64,000 nt of DNA from Hemibagrus wyckioides (lineage: Eukaryota; Chordata; Actinopteri; Siluriformes; Bagridae). Numbering within the stretch: the stretch's first letter is position 1; each line of letters begins with the position of its first letter. Position numbers and translations under genes: made by a program. Below the pieces are notes generated by a model. The model was not told the origin of the DNA. It ran no database searches and saw only the letters and a program-made list of their open reading frames with translations. The stretch lies in assembly GCF_019097595.1 (NCBI RefSeq), contig NC_080717.1, forward strand, positions 4,211,501-4,275,500, read 5' to 3'. This document shows positions 12,109-24,332 of this stretch, in pieces.

Positions 12109-12379
12109 CCTCTGATCCTCGCTCTGCGACGCCACGGTCTGTGGATTGAAGAATGCAGTGAAAGATGGGGAGGAGCCGAAGTCTGCCGCCGTTTTCATAT
12201 GAAATGTAAAGGGGACTGAGGCGATCACCAATTTTGTGTACAGAATCGCAGAATTTTAGGGAGGCTGAGTAGAAAATGGCCTAGCGACGCCCATGGTGGT
12301 GTCATAATGATATAGAGGTGGATTAATTCAGGAAGGACACCAGTGAAGGCCTAGGTGTGAAATGCACAGTCCGCCACTG
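11288..12379. mobile_element. Non-autonomous hAT-type DNA transposon
   Basis: Terminal inverted repeats begin CAGTGGTGGGCCGT (11288) and, reading inward from the other end, CAGTGGCGGACTGT (12379). The flanking 8-bp duplication is gaaatcat / gaaattat (7 of 8 match), the hAT target-site length. The 1.09-kb interior holds no transposase, but has a (CA)n run (12078-12105) and an AAAT/AAAAT run near 11935-11968. It is a decayed non-autonomous copy. Confidence 0.75.
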
Positions 12380-13402
12380 GAAATTATGTTCATTACATTT
12401 ATGTAGAATTACACAAAAAATGTTCAGATATGTACCTGATATGCCTGTGTGTGCACCTTAAATTTCTGACTGCAATGTTGTTTTTAATTTCCTGTCTTTA
12501 CACCTCCTATTCCCTTCCTGCACTGTCTCTACATGGGAGAGGTGGGTTTCCAATGAGCTCTGATTAATCCAATTGCGTCTTTTTCTTTTTAAATTACTTT
12601 TGTGCTTAAATCTGTCATCTAAATCATATGTGACATTATTTTTCATGTATATTTGATTTTTGTATTTTTATCAAGTTTGGTCACTTTTCTGTCCTCTGTG
12701 AACTTGAAGCACGTGTTAATTGCATTGCATTTCATTTTACAGGAATGAAAAAGGGCGAATACACACTCTAAATTATTTCTGTGTTTTATCAGGTATGCTG
12801 TTTGTTACAAATGTTAAATTAATTTCATTGCTTCAATATCTTCTTTTTTTGCTCCACTTTCTGCACTGTCTCTGTATAGGAGAGGAACGAAAAGGCCGAA
12901 TACAAACTATTTCTGTGTTTTATCAGAAATTAAAAGAAGAATCGAACAGTCAGCTGATGTCCGCATGGTTATTCTGTTATCCAACGAAAAACACAACGCA
13001 GACAACACCGGGTACAAGTGAATGAATGACACTTGCTCTCTTAAGAGATCATAGCTATTACATCAGATCAAGAGGAAACAGTGAAACAAGGGAAATTTAA
13101 AACATTAAAACAAACACCCCCATAGTTTTGTTGGTGAATCACTGAAAGCCCTTATCATGAATCCCAGGCACCGTAAAACAAGAGCATGCAGAATTAGGAA
13201 ACACTCTATCCATCCTAAGTACAGTCTCTTCTGCCTACTAGCATCTGGTAAGAGGTACTGCAACATTTCAGCCACAACCAACAGACTCTCTAACAGCCTT
13301 CTTTTTCCCGGAAGTAAAAGTCATACATGTTTCCAGTCTCAAAAGCAGATATAATACTTAACCATTTTATAGGATGTCCTCACAGATATTATTTTAGTTA
13401 TG
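12380..13402. other. Intergenic DNA upstream of U2, origin mostly unclear
   Basis: No gene recognised. The part 12475-12980 contains two related stretches, each with a ctgcactgtctct word followed by a gaggagag-like word, suggesting an internal repeat or an unidentified element. From about 13140 the sequence (atgaatcccaggcaccgt) is shared with 26998 and belongs to the duplicated unit. Confidence 0.35.

Positions 13403-13499
<97 letters not shown>
13403..13499. repeat. (GATA)n microsatellite
   Basis: About 24 perfect tetranucleotide units of agat. It sits in the 3' flank segment shared with 27240-27300, where the repeat is absent. Confidence 0.95.
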
Positions 13500-13500
<1 letters not shown>

Positions 13501-14685
13501 AATCTGGTATGAATCTATCTATATTTTTATTTGAGTTTACAAAATTATTTATTGCTTTTTTTCTTCTAATGACTGATTCTAGCAGTCACCAACTAAGCAA
13601 GTTTTTTTGGCTACATAAACTTTATTATATGGTTTTCGTTGTTAATGTATGTTTAAAATGATCTGATTCTTAAAACCAAGTGAGAAAGCATGAAAAGTAC
13701 ACACTCAATAAATAAATAAAAAAAATAATGAAAATCCTGGACTGCATGCTAAATGATTATGGCTCGATTTCTGAAACAATTTATCTTTGTTGTTTGATGC
13801 TTCACTTTGGTTCGAGTAAAAGTTTTACTTGACCCTCAATGGTGAAGAAACTTCTCCGCAATTAGGAAAACAACATTCACCTACAATATTAAATAAAACA
13901 AAAAATAATGACACTCTTAAAAGAGTTTGGAAGCCGATGCTGCACAAGCTCGGTATTAAGATCAATACATCAGTAACCTTTGTTATATTTGTATTGTTGA
14001 TTTAATAATCCTCACTGCATTCACTGGATTTACTTATACACCAAAATAAAGAATTCCAAAATAAAATTTATAACACAAGGAGTTCTTTATCCTTAGCAGT
14101 GCCTAGTGCCAGAAACACGAGCTCGGAGATGAGAGATTAAAACAAGGTTCAATAATAATGTTGACCCACACCCATTTTTAAAATACACTAGCAATGAAAC
14201 AATGCTATTGTTAAAATAAAAAAAAAGAACAGGTTTTTAATGGGATTGCTTTTTACATTTATTGTTTAATTAACAATAAATAGTCATAAACATGAAGACA
14301 TAAAATCTGTAGACAGCACAATACAGATGCATTACAAAAAATCACAAAACAAAAAAATCATACAAGTTGGATTTTTTTAGAACTTCCCTGTGACTGAAAG
14401 TTCATACTTCAACACTTCAAAGAAATAATAAAATCAAATAAAATACATAAACATGAGTATTTCCTTTAACCATGAGCACAGAAATAAATCCTGAAGCATT
14501 GAAATGTCTATAAACTGCAAAATAACATCTTAAATATATGCAGCTTATATAATTCCTATTATGAGATTAGTGTAAACAAAAGATTTCTAGAATTTTCTAC
14601 TTTTTTTTCATTGAAGTTAAATATATGAAGTGCATTTGCCTATGGTCAAAATATTTTCATGTATTTTTGGTAAAATACTGTCTGG
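13500..14685. repeat. 3' flank of U3, duplicated at 27240-28460
   Basis: No gene seen. It is a close copy of the U5 3' flank: for example ttggaagccgatgctgcaca occurs at about 13926 and 27700, and the order of landmarks is kept to the ITIM exon. It should carry the U3 3' UTR. Confidence 0.65.
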
Positions 14686-16282
14686 TTATGAATCAACTAT
14701 GTTATATCTAACAGTTGTAGTCACATCGGAGTACACACACTCATCTGATGAGCCAGGTTTCCTTTTTCCAGCTTTGGCTTTCTTCTTGGAGAACTGCAAA
14801 GCTGCATAATTCAGTGATTCCGCTTCAGATTCCTGAAGGTGAAGAAGTCCATATCAAATTAATAACCATATAATATGTGTAACTGCTCTATAGACACTAA
14901 GTACACAGAACAAGAGGAGCATCAAAATAAACGTTTGGGACTTTGCTGCAAATCTGAGCAAACTGACTGTGTACATTGTATCTAGAATATTGTAATGATT
15001 AATTAATATGAATGTAGTAATATTTCACCTACATACTGTAAGTACACATACCTGACTCTTTCCTGTGGAATGTCCTATAGGAGATTTCACTATCAATACA
15101 GAAACACACTTATTACTAAAACTAAAGTTAAATATATGTATTTTAATAAATATTATTTTTGTGATGACAAAAGCACTTACATCTAGAGTTTTCAGATTTT
15201 CTCCTCAGTATGAAATAAGTGAGACAGAAAATCAGAAGTGCGCACAAACCCAATGCCGTTCCCAAACCGATCACTGTCCAATGTAGAGATCTGATCATTT
15301 CTGATACTGTTATTTCACCACATTATATTTATACTACTACAAAAGATTTTCTAAGCAAATTATGCATATAAATTAAGACATCGTACCTGTGTTTTCCTGT
15401 GTGTTCATGTTAGTGTTGTTTCCATGCAGTGTTGGTTCACACACCACTGAATTATCACTCAGAGCAGGTTTAGGTGTTTCTGAAAGAATATTAACATGCT
15501 CACATATAAACATTTATCATGATTCACTTAGAAAAAGTCTGTATCTCAGTGTTGTTGAAGAAAACACAGTCAGTATTTTACTACTTCGCTATTATTTGTC
15601 TTCCAGGATGAACATGTTAATGGTAATAAGGGAAAGATTCGCACAACAATAGATTCATCAATTTTAGTGTGAGTCTTTTTTACCTTTAATTTTTAAATAA
15701 GTTCCATCTCCAAACACAAGGTTGGGTATCGTCACTGCACAGTAGTACATGGCTTCATCAGACTGAATGATGTTTAAAATGGTCATATTGCAGCAGTTTG
15801 AAGATCTCTCTATTTGAAAACGAGACTTTTGGAATCTAGAGTAAAACACTTCTCCACCACTTTTATACACTCTGACCATAAGCTGAGGTTTTTCTCTGTT
15901 TATTTGCTTAAACCATGTAATTATTCCAACTGCATTTTCAGCAATACAACACCGTAGAGTAGCCGAGTCTCCAATATTCACGCTGAGCTCTTTATCAGGC
16001 TGATAAACTGACTCTGTGAGGGACTGTGCAGTAACCCAGCGTCTACCAGGTTGAACTTTATCTAGAAAAACAAATTAGATAGTGAATGTAATTCAGATAT
16101 TATTATACATAAAGAGTTATCAAAAACTAAAATAATGATATGTGATAAATGTTCCTTCTACATATAGTTTGAAAAAAGTAGTTTAGAATAATAGATTAAT
16201 CGATTTAAAAAATAATAATAATTTGCTCAAATTACTTACACATGGTGATGAAGATCAAAATTAAAATCCAGAAACAGGTCAT
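14686..16282 (-). CDS. nitr: NITR-like inhibitory receptor U3 (six exons)
   Basis: Exons on the minus strand: 16240-16282 leader (MTCFWILILIFITM), 15684-16061 V, 15387-15479 stalk, 15181-15300 transmembrane, 15052-15089 short cytoplasmic, 14686-14832 ITIM. All phases agree; 272 residues. The V domain has LRCC, TWFKQ, SDEAMYYCAVTIP and VFGDGTYLKIKG. The stalk acceptor used by U1 and U2 (ATAG) is ATATG here, and the next in-frame AG (TTCTTTCAG) 24 nt further in is the likely substitute, shortening the stalk by eight residues and losing its N-terminal part. ITIM LNYAAL (Tyr about 233) and CVYSDV (Tyr about 258) are intact. U5 is its closest sister. Confidence 0.83.
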
Positions 16283-16360
16283 TGTTCATTTCTAATAAAT
16301 TCTACAGAGCTTGTATTTCATTTATCAACAGAATATGAATGCACTTGAAGCATGGTTTGA

Positions 16361-16420
16361 AATTATATTTATACTTCAGGCAGTCTGTACTGAGAACGCC
16401 CAGAATATGACGTGATTGGT
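16361..16420 (-). promoter_or_regulatory. Putative core promoter of U3
   Basis: Minus-strand CCAAT box (ACCAATCA, 16413-16420) and a TATA-like AAATATAATT (about 16361-16370) in the conserved block upstream of the start codon. The TATA-like word is slightly different from that in U1 and U2. Confidence 0.45.
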
Positions 16421-17085
16421 TGTATTAAAACAAAGCTATGATACGCAAGCAGATGGTGTTCTGATCTGCCTACATCTACACCACATTTTCCATATTTGTG
16501 TTTTGGTGTTGCACAGAGATATCATGATATAGATGTTATGATAGAATGGAAAATGTGGTTTACTCGTACACTGACCTGTGTCTACACTAACACTTCACTG
16601 TTGCAATTTTAATTGCTCACTTTGCTGAAAAACAATTCAACTTGTTTGTGCTGTAGATTTGTCCCTATACATTCCTGAAGTCAACGTCCTGGAACGTGTT
16701 TTCAGCTGTACTCTGAATTGTAGTGAAGTGTACGATATACGTAACTGTATGTCTTCATATATACAGCCTTGTTATATAATGATCAAAAAATAGCCAATAA
16801 ATTCAAGGGCCTGCTCTGAGAATTGAAACAGATCAGTCTAAGTCACAATATTTCTTTTTGTCACAATATAAAATATATAACAGTGTAAAACTGTCAGTAC
16901 ATTTAAATACATCAGTTACTATAAATACAGCAACATTTCCTCAAGTGTTTATTGTAACTTAATTCTTTCTACACCTACATTTTACTAACAGAGCTTGAGG
17001 GGTGAGAATTTACTGCCACCCAGAGGATGATAGTGGTGTTTATTTAAATCATAATTCATTTGTTCATACTGGGTTCTCTTTCAAG
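16421..17085. repeat. 5' flank of U3 (duplicated unit)
   Basis: No gene seen. A shared flank landmark, gagaatttactgccacc (about 17003), recurs at 30750, 37340, 46617 and 55167, always followed by tttaaat and then a DIRS end. Confidence 0.6.
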
Positions 17086-18145
17086 GGAACTCAAAGCTGC
17101 ATCATGGCTGATGTAAGCTCACTAGCAAGTAAGCTCCATTAACAGAGATAAAATAAAGGGACAAAACCTTTCTTTTAGACACAAGCACCTAGGGCTATCA
17201 ACCAGTAGCCACTGGGCCCAGCCTGGCCTGTTAAGGCAATTTTAGCATTGCAGGCCAAGCCAGGGCTTAGGGCTCTGGCTCAAGAGCAGACATTTTTCAT
17301 CCCTGCAGATACCTTTTTCAGGGTCACAAGGGTTATGCGTCATGAGCTTCATACCCCAGTTTCTCATCATGGGTCTCAATCTTAGGGCGTGTCTTCATTG
17401 CAAGGCTCTTTCAGCAAGTGCCTCTTTCTCAGGTTGGGGAGCAGACCAAGATGGCCACCCTGCCCATGGTATTTGGGAGGGCTAGTGTCTCTTATCACAT
17501 ATTGCCTGAAGAGTAGTTTCTACTGCAGTAACACTTCCTCTCAAAACTCAGGGGCTTCCTTTAGTGGTACCTTACATCAATTATTAGGGCAGTATATGTC
17601 TGTGCCCTCTGTTCAGATTGGCGCACCAGATCTTGCCCTAGGTACAGACCAGATATCTCTTGCTGAGTGTGATTTACAGTCCAGGGCATGTGATCATGAG
17701 CCAGACTTTCTTCTGAGGCAGAGGCTAATATCTGGGGAATGGCATGTCTACCTGTAGGTGGTGTTATGCATTTGACAATTTTTGGTAGGGCAGAAGTGGC
17801 TTTTTTCACCCCTGAGGTGTCGTCTCACTCTCCCCTGTGCCTTTCTCTTATGGTGCAAATATAGCTCTTACTGTACACTTTCCCTGATAGCTCTGTCATG
17901 GGAGCTCTAGCCAGAGTATGCCACAACCAAGTCTGCCTGTTGCTGGTGGCTTCTCATTGGCCCACCTGAATCTAGCTTGTGGACCTAAATTCCTTTCTGG
18001 ACTGTGCTCATTGAGGGATTCCTGTCAGGTGGAACCTCCTCTCTCAGGCACAGGGGGCAAATCTTCACCCCACCTGGAGTTTGGAACCTCCTAGACTTCA
18101 GTCTCCCAAGCAAGGTTGTGGAGACTACAGACCGCTTCCCTCCTT
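17086..18145 (+). mobile_element. DIRS-like retrotransposon remnant (DIRS-B)
   Basis: It starts with the DIRS terminal sequence tctttcaagggaactcaaag and continues with stretches matching 39430-41650 (for example the frame 17389-17757 is a close relative of part of 40518-41219, sharing GSRPRWPP). Internal parts, including the reverse transcriptase, are deleted. Its right part ends abruptly inside the V exon of psi4, so a deletion joins the two. Confidence 0.65.
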
Positions 18146-18587
18146 TGAAGATCTTCCTATCCAAAACCGAGACTTCGGTTTTTGGAATCTAGTGTGAAAC
18201 ACTTCTCCACCACTTTTAAATACTGATACTATAAACAGGTTTTTTCTGTTTGGTTCCTTAAACCAGGCCATCATCCCAAATTCTTTATCTAAAACACAAC
18301 ATTGTAGAGTAGCTGAATCTCCGATATGCACACTGAGCTCTTTATCAGGACGATCACCTGGTAACTCTGTGAGGAATTGCACAGTAACTCAGCGTCTACC
18401 AGGGCAGACTGTATCTATAAAAACACATTAATTAGGTAATGAATGTAATTCAGATAACTTTACTTCTGCATACAGAGTAATAATTGCCATAGACTTTTAA
18501 AAATACATCAAACAAGAAGGGAATAATCTGTACAAATTACATACACATGGTGTTGAAGATCAAAATTAAAATCCATAAATCAGTCAT
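18146..18587 (-). pseudogene. nitr: NITR-like pseudogene psi4 (leader plus truncated V exon)
   Basis: The leader exon 18545-18587 (MTDLWILILIFNTM, donor GTATGT) and the first part of a V exon (about 18146-18413) are recognisable: LQCC, AWFKEP, SVFKSGGEVFHTRFQ. A TGG-to-TGA change gives a stop early in the V exon (CGC TGA where the sisters read RW). The V exon breaks at the strand before SDEAMYYC and runs into DIRS-B; the J-like part, stalk, membrane and cytoplasmic exons are gone. Its promoter block has also decayed (see the finding). It cannot encode a receptor. Confidence 0.85.
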
Positions 18588-19012
18588 TTTTTATTTCTTA
18601 TGAACTGTAAAGTGTATGTTTGTTATTTATCAACTGAATATGAATGTGCATGAGGCATCATTTGAATTCATATTCATACTGCAGGCGGTCTGTACTGAAC
18701 ACACCTAGAATATGATGTGATTTGTTGTAATACATAAAAAAGGCATGATATACACATGGTCTTCTGATCTGCCAACATCTACACCACATACTGTATTTCC
18801 ATATGTGTATTGCTTTTGAGATATCATGACAAATGTGATATGACAATGGAAAATGTGGGTTTTACACTGACATGTGCCTATATTAGCATGCTCCCCTCTG
18901 AATTCATCTTCTTTGTACAAAATCTTCCTTATTTAATAACATTTGGGCCAGAATACTGCTTTTACATTAATTTGTCTGATACATAGATAGTACAGTATTA
19001 TGGAGTAATTTA
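18588..19012. other. 5' flank of psi4
   Basis: The usual upstream block is present but both core boxes are altered: the CCAAT word reads AACAAATC and the TATA-like word reads GAATATGAATTC. The remainder matches 9775-10068 and stops at the insertion point of the pogo-like element. Confidence 0.55.
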
Positions 19013-19343
19013 CAGTAATACCTCACAGATCCGCATCCCACAATTCGTGACTTCACTGATCCACGAAATTTTCATTGAAACCTAACTAATTTGCATTTGC
19101 AAATTTTTTGCAGACCCACGAAATCCTCACAAAATCCTGCAAAGTGTTTACGGCTAATTTCGTGACTACTTATACATTTTCATGCTTTTTAATGCAAAAT
19201 TATTAAGAAAAATTTACTCTATTAATTTAGTAATATAAATATAAAAGTAAAATCAACAAAATATCAATATAAATAAAATATAAATATTATTTTAATTATA
19301 TCAAACGTCACCGATATCACATACGTACAGTACAGCCATTACG

Positions 19344-20126
19344 TGTCATGATTTTACCCTGCACTCTCTCCGTCTCGCCTCGTGCTTCCAGGGCGGTGGC
19401 CACCTGGGATCACCTGCTTCCGGGTTACCTCCATTTTATACTCACCTGCGCTATTTAAGGACGTGGCTTTCACGCTCTCCCTGCTGGATGATCTCTCCAG
19501 TTTGCCTCACGCTCGACAGAACCGGCTTGCTGTCACCTGTCGCAGTTCCTTCCTACTTCTGACTTCTTCACATTTTTTGTTCCTGGTTTTCGCCGTGAGT
19601 TTTCTGTTTCTTTTTTTCCGGCTCAGTTTGGTTTGGTTTTGCCGGGTCCTCTGCCTCTCTGTTTTCCGTGGCATTTTGTGTTTCCTGTTTTTGCTTCGGC
19701 TGTTTTTTTCCTCCGTTCCTTTCTTGTGGATTATTTCTAGCGGATTTTTTGGTTTTCCTTCTCTCTAGAGGCGGCTCCTTTTTTCCGCCTGTGGATTATT
19801 TCTTTGTGGGTTTTCTTATATTATTATGGATTCTGACATTTTTCCCGGGGATTTACTTTGTGGATTATTGATTTTTGTCGTCGCTGATTACTGACTCTGT
19901 TTCCGCTGTGGATTATATTGGGTGGAGTTTGGTTTATGTTTTTTTTTTCACATTGAACCTCCTCTATGGACTGCCCTTGCTATCATTGAACTGTGTTCTC
20001 CTTTTCTCTTCGTGTATGTTTTTTCTGATTCCCTCTACTGTGTGTGGATTTGGGCTTCATATTAAATATACTATTGTTCACACTACCTGACGTCCTGCAT
20101 TTGGGTCCACCGTGTGTTTCTTGACA
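19344..20126 (+). repeat. Putative 5' LTR of Gypsy-1
   Basis: It begins TGTCATGA and ends TTGACA, giving the TG...CA ends of an LTR with short inverted TGTCA/TGACA. A CTATTTAAGG word near 19450 could be the promoter and an attaaa near 20060 the polyadenylation signal. The gag start codon lies 18 bp downstream. Without a second LTR the limits are inferred. Confidence 0.6.
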
Positions 20127-20143
20127 GCATCATCCGGCCAGAC

Positions 20144-21403
20144 ATGGACCCAACAGATGCTCAGAGTTTTCAGGCCCAATTGGAGGCCCTGTCTCAGGCC
20201 TCTACTACTCAGGAGCCCTACTTGCAGGACTTATCAGGAGCTATGCAGGACCTCGTTCACAGAATGAACCAGCTTTCCAGTTCTCAGGGCTCTCCTGCAC
20301 CACCAGTTACCATTTTGTTGCCTAACCTGCCCCATCCAGAGCATTTCTCAGGGGAACCTGGTTCTTGCTGGGCATTCTTGATGCAGTGTTCTGTCATTTT
20401 CAGCCGTCCTCCTTTTCCTCAGAATGAGCAAAGGTGGCCTACGTCATCTCTCGGGAGTGGGAGCATCAGTCTGCTATCTGCACCTCCTTTGATGCTTTCT
20501 CACAAGAGATCCGTAAAGTCTTCGATACCACTACCCCTCAGCGGGATGCCGCTCGGGCCCTGTTCAACACCTCACAGGGGGCGTCCACTGTCTCAGAGTA
20601 TGCAGTAAGTTTTCGTACAGTGGTGGCTGACTTGGGGTGGAATGCTACTGCCCTCTATGATGCCTTCTTTGGAGGACTCGCTGATGAAGTGGAGGACGAA
20701 CTCGCTGTCCGGGAACTCCCACTTGAGCTGGACGACCTGATCTCCCTGGCCATCCTTATTGATTGTCAGATCAGAGAGCGTCGCAGCAAGAAGGGAACGC
20801 CGCGCAGTTGGCGAACCAAACCAGGGTGGGCCCCACCAGGAACCCCACCCTCACAAAGGTCCTTAGCAGCGCAATCTTCGACCTTACATCCTTCTCAGCC
20901 CCAACTCATGGAGATTGGATGACATCGTTTGACTGACTCTGAGAATGATAGACGCTTGAATGGACTTTGCCTCTACTGTGGTAACCCGGGTCATTTCACA
21001 AGCTCCTGCCAGCAAAAGGACAGGATCGTCCCTGAAAGGGGAGCCAGCGGCAAGCCCACCAGTTCCAGCCTCCTCCAAACCATTGCTCAAGGCCCACATC
21101 ACTGTGAACTCCGTTAACCAAAAGCTGGCGGTCTTCCTGGACTCAGGTGCGGACTCAGAGTTTATGGATCAGGAACTGGCACAGCAACTAGGGGTCGATA
21201 CTGAGCCACTACCAGCCCTGCTTCAAGTTCGGGCCCTGGATGGCCATATCCTCCACAATGTTCATCATAGGACGAAGCCCCTACTGGTTACCATGGCTGA
21301 GTACCACCAGAAGTGGCTGTTGTTTCTCATCATCTCCTCTCCTCAAGCCCCCATCATGTTTGGGTTTTCCTGGTTAAAGAAACATAATCCCCACATAGAC
21401 TAA
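20144..21403 (+). pseudogene. Gypsy-1 gag and protease, frameshifted
   Basis: Gag starts at the ATG at 20144 (MDPTDAQSFQAQ), shifts frame near 20430 and continues to about 20922 with capsid-like sequence. A CCHC zinc knuckle [14 protein letters not shown] (about 20969-21011) follows in a third frame, then a retropepsin-type protease with DSGAD (about 21140) to 21403. The zinc knuckle and DSGAD are typical of vertebrate Gypsy elements. At least two frameshifts separate the parts. Confidence 0.8.
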
Positions 21404-21529
21404 ATTAGCAGTCGAGTTCTCAGCTGGAGTACCTTCTGCTATTCCTATTGCCTCCGTCCAAGCCCTCCCCATCCACCCCTCACAGCCAATGTAACCCTTC
21501 TTGACCTCAGTACCGTACCTTCCGTTTAC

Positions 21530-22950
21530 CATGACATCAGGGCAGTTTTCTGCAAGGCCAGGGCTTCATCCCTGCCCCCTCACCGGGCCTACGACTGTGC
21601 CATTGACATTCTGCTAGGCACCATGCCCCCCAGGGGGTGTCTCTACCATCTTTCGGGACCTGAAAGGGAGGCTATGGACACATACATTCAGGGCTCCCTC
21701 GCCGCGGGTATCATATGGCCATCCTCTTCCCCCGCAGGAGCAGGGTTCTTCTTTGTCGAGAAAAAGGACAAGTCCTTGCGTCCCTGCATTGATTACCGAG
21801 GGCTCAACGAGACCACCATTAAGAATCGCTACCCTTTACCGCTCATGTCTTCTGCTTTTGAGCTCCTCCAGGGGGCCACCATCTTCACCAAAGCTTGATC
21901 TACGCAATGCGTATCACCTTGTCTGAATCCACGAGGGCAACAAGTGGAAGACGTCCTTTAACACGCCCTCAGGCCATTATGAGTATTTGGTAATGCCGTT
22001 TGGCCTGACCAACGCCCCTGCTGTTTTTCAAGCTCTCATAAATGATGTCTTCCGAGACATGATCAACTGATTTGTCTTTGTTTACTTTGATGACATCCTT
22101 GTCTACTCTTCCTCCCTGGAGGAACACATCCATCATGTCCATGCCATTCTCCAGCGCCTGCTCCAGAACCAACTGTATGTGAAGGCTGAGAAGTGTGAGT
22201 TTCATGTTTCCCGCACTACCTTTTTGGGACTTGTACTCTCAGCCAGAAACATACAGATGGACCCTGATCGTGTCAAGGCTGTCAAGGACTGGCCCCATCC
22301 TGAATTCCGAAAGCAGCTGCAGCAGTTCCTTGGCTTTGCTAATTTCTATCGCAAGTTCATCCATGGCTATAGCTCTGTCACCGCCCCCCTTCATCATCTC
22401 ACCTCCTCCCTCATGAACTATTCTTGGTCTCCAGAAGCAGAACGGGCTTTCCTCTAGCTCAAAAATTTGTTTACCACTGCCCCTATCTTGTCCTTACTGG
22501 ACCCCTTTCAACAATTTATCGTGGAGGTGGATGCCACTGATCTAGTATAGGGGTGGACCTGTCCCAACATCATCCTGGAGAAAACCGCCTGCACCCCTGT
22601 GCATTCTTCTCTCGGCGATTGAGCTCAGCAGAATGGAATTATGTGGTGGGAGAATTGCTGGCCAGCAAAATGGCGCTCGAGGAGTGGCGTCATTGGATGG
22701 AAGGTACGGAGGAGCCTTTTATTGTATGGACCAATCACAAGAATCTAGAGTACCTCCAGACTGCAAAGTGGCTAAACCCTTGTCAGGTCCGATGGGCACT
22801 CTTCTTTGGGAGGTTCCGGTTCTCCCTCTCCTACCACCCAGGGTCCAAGAATGGCAAACCTGATGCCCTTTCTCATCAGTTCACCCCAACAGAAGGGGAG
22901 CCTGTGGCGGAACGCCCCCTCCCCTCTGCTGTAGTCATCTGGGCCTTGCA
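21530..22950 (+). pseudogene. Gypsy-1 reverse transcriptase and RNase H, broken
   Basis: The RT begins with [10 protein letters not shown] and LPLMSSAF; an extra base near 21892 shifts the frame before the LRNAYHLV block. A stop follows at about 22068. The catalytic YFDDILVYS box is intact (about 22080-22110), followed by [13 protein letters not shown] and the thumb region. RNase H covers about 22500-22880 with [15 protein letters not shown]. Together these confirm Gypsy, but the frame is interrupted at least four times. Confidence 0.8.
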
Positions 22951-24090
22951 CCTAGATATCGAGAGGAGGGTTCAACGGGCCGTTGCTAATCAACTCATCC
23001 CTGAACGCTGCCTCGAAGGGAAACTCTTTGTCCCGGCACCCTTACGCTCCCAAGATCTCCAGTGGTGCCACAGCTCTTGCCTGTTCTGTCATCCAGGCTC
23101 CACCCGCACTCTCGCCCTGTTGCTTCAGCGCTTCTGGTGGCCCTCTCTTAGGAGGGATGTACGTGAATTTGTGGGGGCATGCCAGGTATGCTGCCAGCAG
23201 AAGAGTTCCAGGACTCCACCCACTGGCTTTCTCCGCCCACTCCCTATACCCAAGCGACCATAGTCCCATATATTCATTGACTTTGTCACTGGCCTTCCTT
23301 TGTTTTCTGGCAACACCTCAATCTTCACAGTGGTCGACCGATTTTCTAAGGTGGCCCATTTCATCCCATTACCTAAACTTCCCTCCGCCAAGGAGATGGC
23401 CCAACACCTTCTCCAGCACATTTTTCGATTGCATGGTCTGCCTCACGATATTGTCTCGGACCTGGGCCCCCAGTTCACTGCTAACTTTTGGAAGGAGTTT
23501 TGCCAGCTCCTGGGAATAACTACCAGTCTTTCTTCTGGCTTTCATTCTCAGACCAATGGTCAAACTGAACGATTTAACCAGGACCTTGAGACCGGTCTTC
23601 AGATCCTTTGCATGGAAAATCCCTTGTCCTGGTCTTCCAACCTGGTGTGGGTCGAGTATGCTCACAATTCCCTTTTGTCTGCTGCCACTGGACTGTCCTC
23701 GTTTGAAGCCGCATATGGCTACCAACCCCCACTGTTTTCTTCGCAGGAGTTGGAGGCCTCAGTTCCCTCTGCTCTTGCTCTGGTCCAACGTTGTAGGCGT
23801 GTCTGTAGAAGGGTCCAGGTCACACTACTCAAGTCATCCAGAAACAATGCTCACTGGGCCAATCGTAAACGCCGTCCTGCACCTCCCTACAGCAAAAGGT
23901 TTGGCTCTCCACCCAGGACCTTCCACTCAAGGTTGCCTGCCGGAAACTGGCACCTCACTTTGTCAGGCCATTCCCCATATCCAAGGTTATCAACCCTGTT
24001 GCCATTCATCTCAAGATCCCCAGAGCCCTTAGGATCCACCCTACTTTTCATGTCTCCCACCTCAAGCCGGTACGAGCCTGTTTGCTGATG
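22951..24090 (+). pseudogene. Gypsy-1 integrase
   Basis: Zinc-finger part with CQVC (about 23180-23200), an in-frame stop at 23261-23263, then the catalytic core: IDFVTGLP (first Asp), VSDLGPQF (second Asp) and [12 protein letters not shown] (Glu). All three catalytic residues are present. The open frame 23300-24088 covers most of the core and C-terminal part. Confidence 0.8.
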
Positions 24091-24332
24091 ATTTTTTCCT
24101 TGGTTTTTATACAGGCGATAATGTATTCTATTTTTACATCAAACATTTATTTCTTTTTCAATGGTAATGTATTAAGCTAACTTTTAAATGAAATGAAAGT
24201 GTTTTGGGAGCTTGATCGAGGTCATATTTAGGGTTTAAACTCTAAAAATAAACATTTACAATACAATATTAGCATTTTTAGCATTTTTAGTGACTCCACC
24301 GCACATCCTCAAAACCTTGTCAGGTATTACCG

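Larger units (their letters stand above)
19344..24090 (+). mobile_element. Ty3/Gypsy LTR retrotransposon, 3' LTR missing (Gypsy-1)
   Basis: In order on the plus strand: a 5' LTR-like 783-bp segment (19344-20126, TGTCAT to TTGACA), gag, a zinc knuckle, protease, reverse transcriptase/RNase H and integrase. This protease-RT-RNase H-integrase order defines Ty3/Gypsy. Several frameshifts and stops break the polyprotein and no 3' LTR is found before the outer transposon resumes at about 24090, so the copy is truncated and inactive. No primer-binding site complementary to a known tRNA was recognised. Confidence 0.85.
19013..24332. mobile_element. Pogo-like DNA transposon interrupted by a Gypsy element
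   Basis: The ends read CAGTAATACCTCAC (19013) and, inward from the right, CGGTAATACCTGAC (24332), flanked by TA on both sides; the paralogous flank near 10068 keeps the uninterrupted gagtaatgta site. Only about 330 bp of the left and 240 bp of the right part of the outer element remain, with no transposase. TA target and CAGTNATACCT-type ends suit the pogo/Tigger branch of Tc1/mariner; the family is tentative. Confidence 0.6.

Noticed and set aside
11763..13025. Small frames at 11763 and 12720 as possible host genes
   Set aside because: The first lies inside the hAT element and the second in an internally repeated stretch; neither shows a known domain or splice context.
19382..20090. Hydrophobic plus-strand frames that look like membrane proteins
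   Set aside because: They lie within the T-rich 5' LTR-like part of Gypsy-1; the hydrophobicity comes from base composition.
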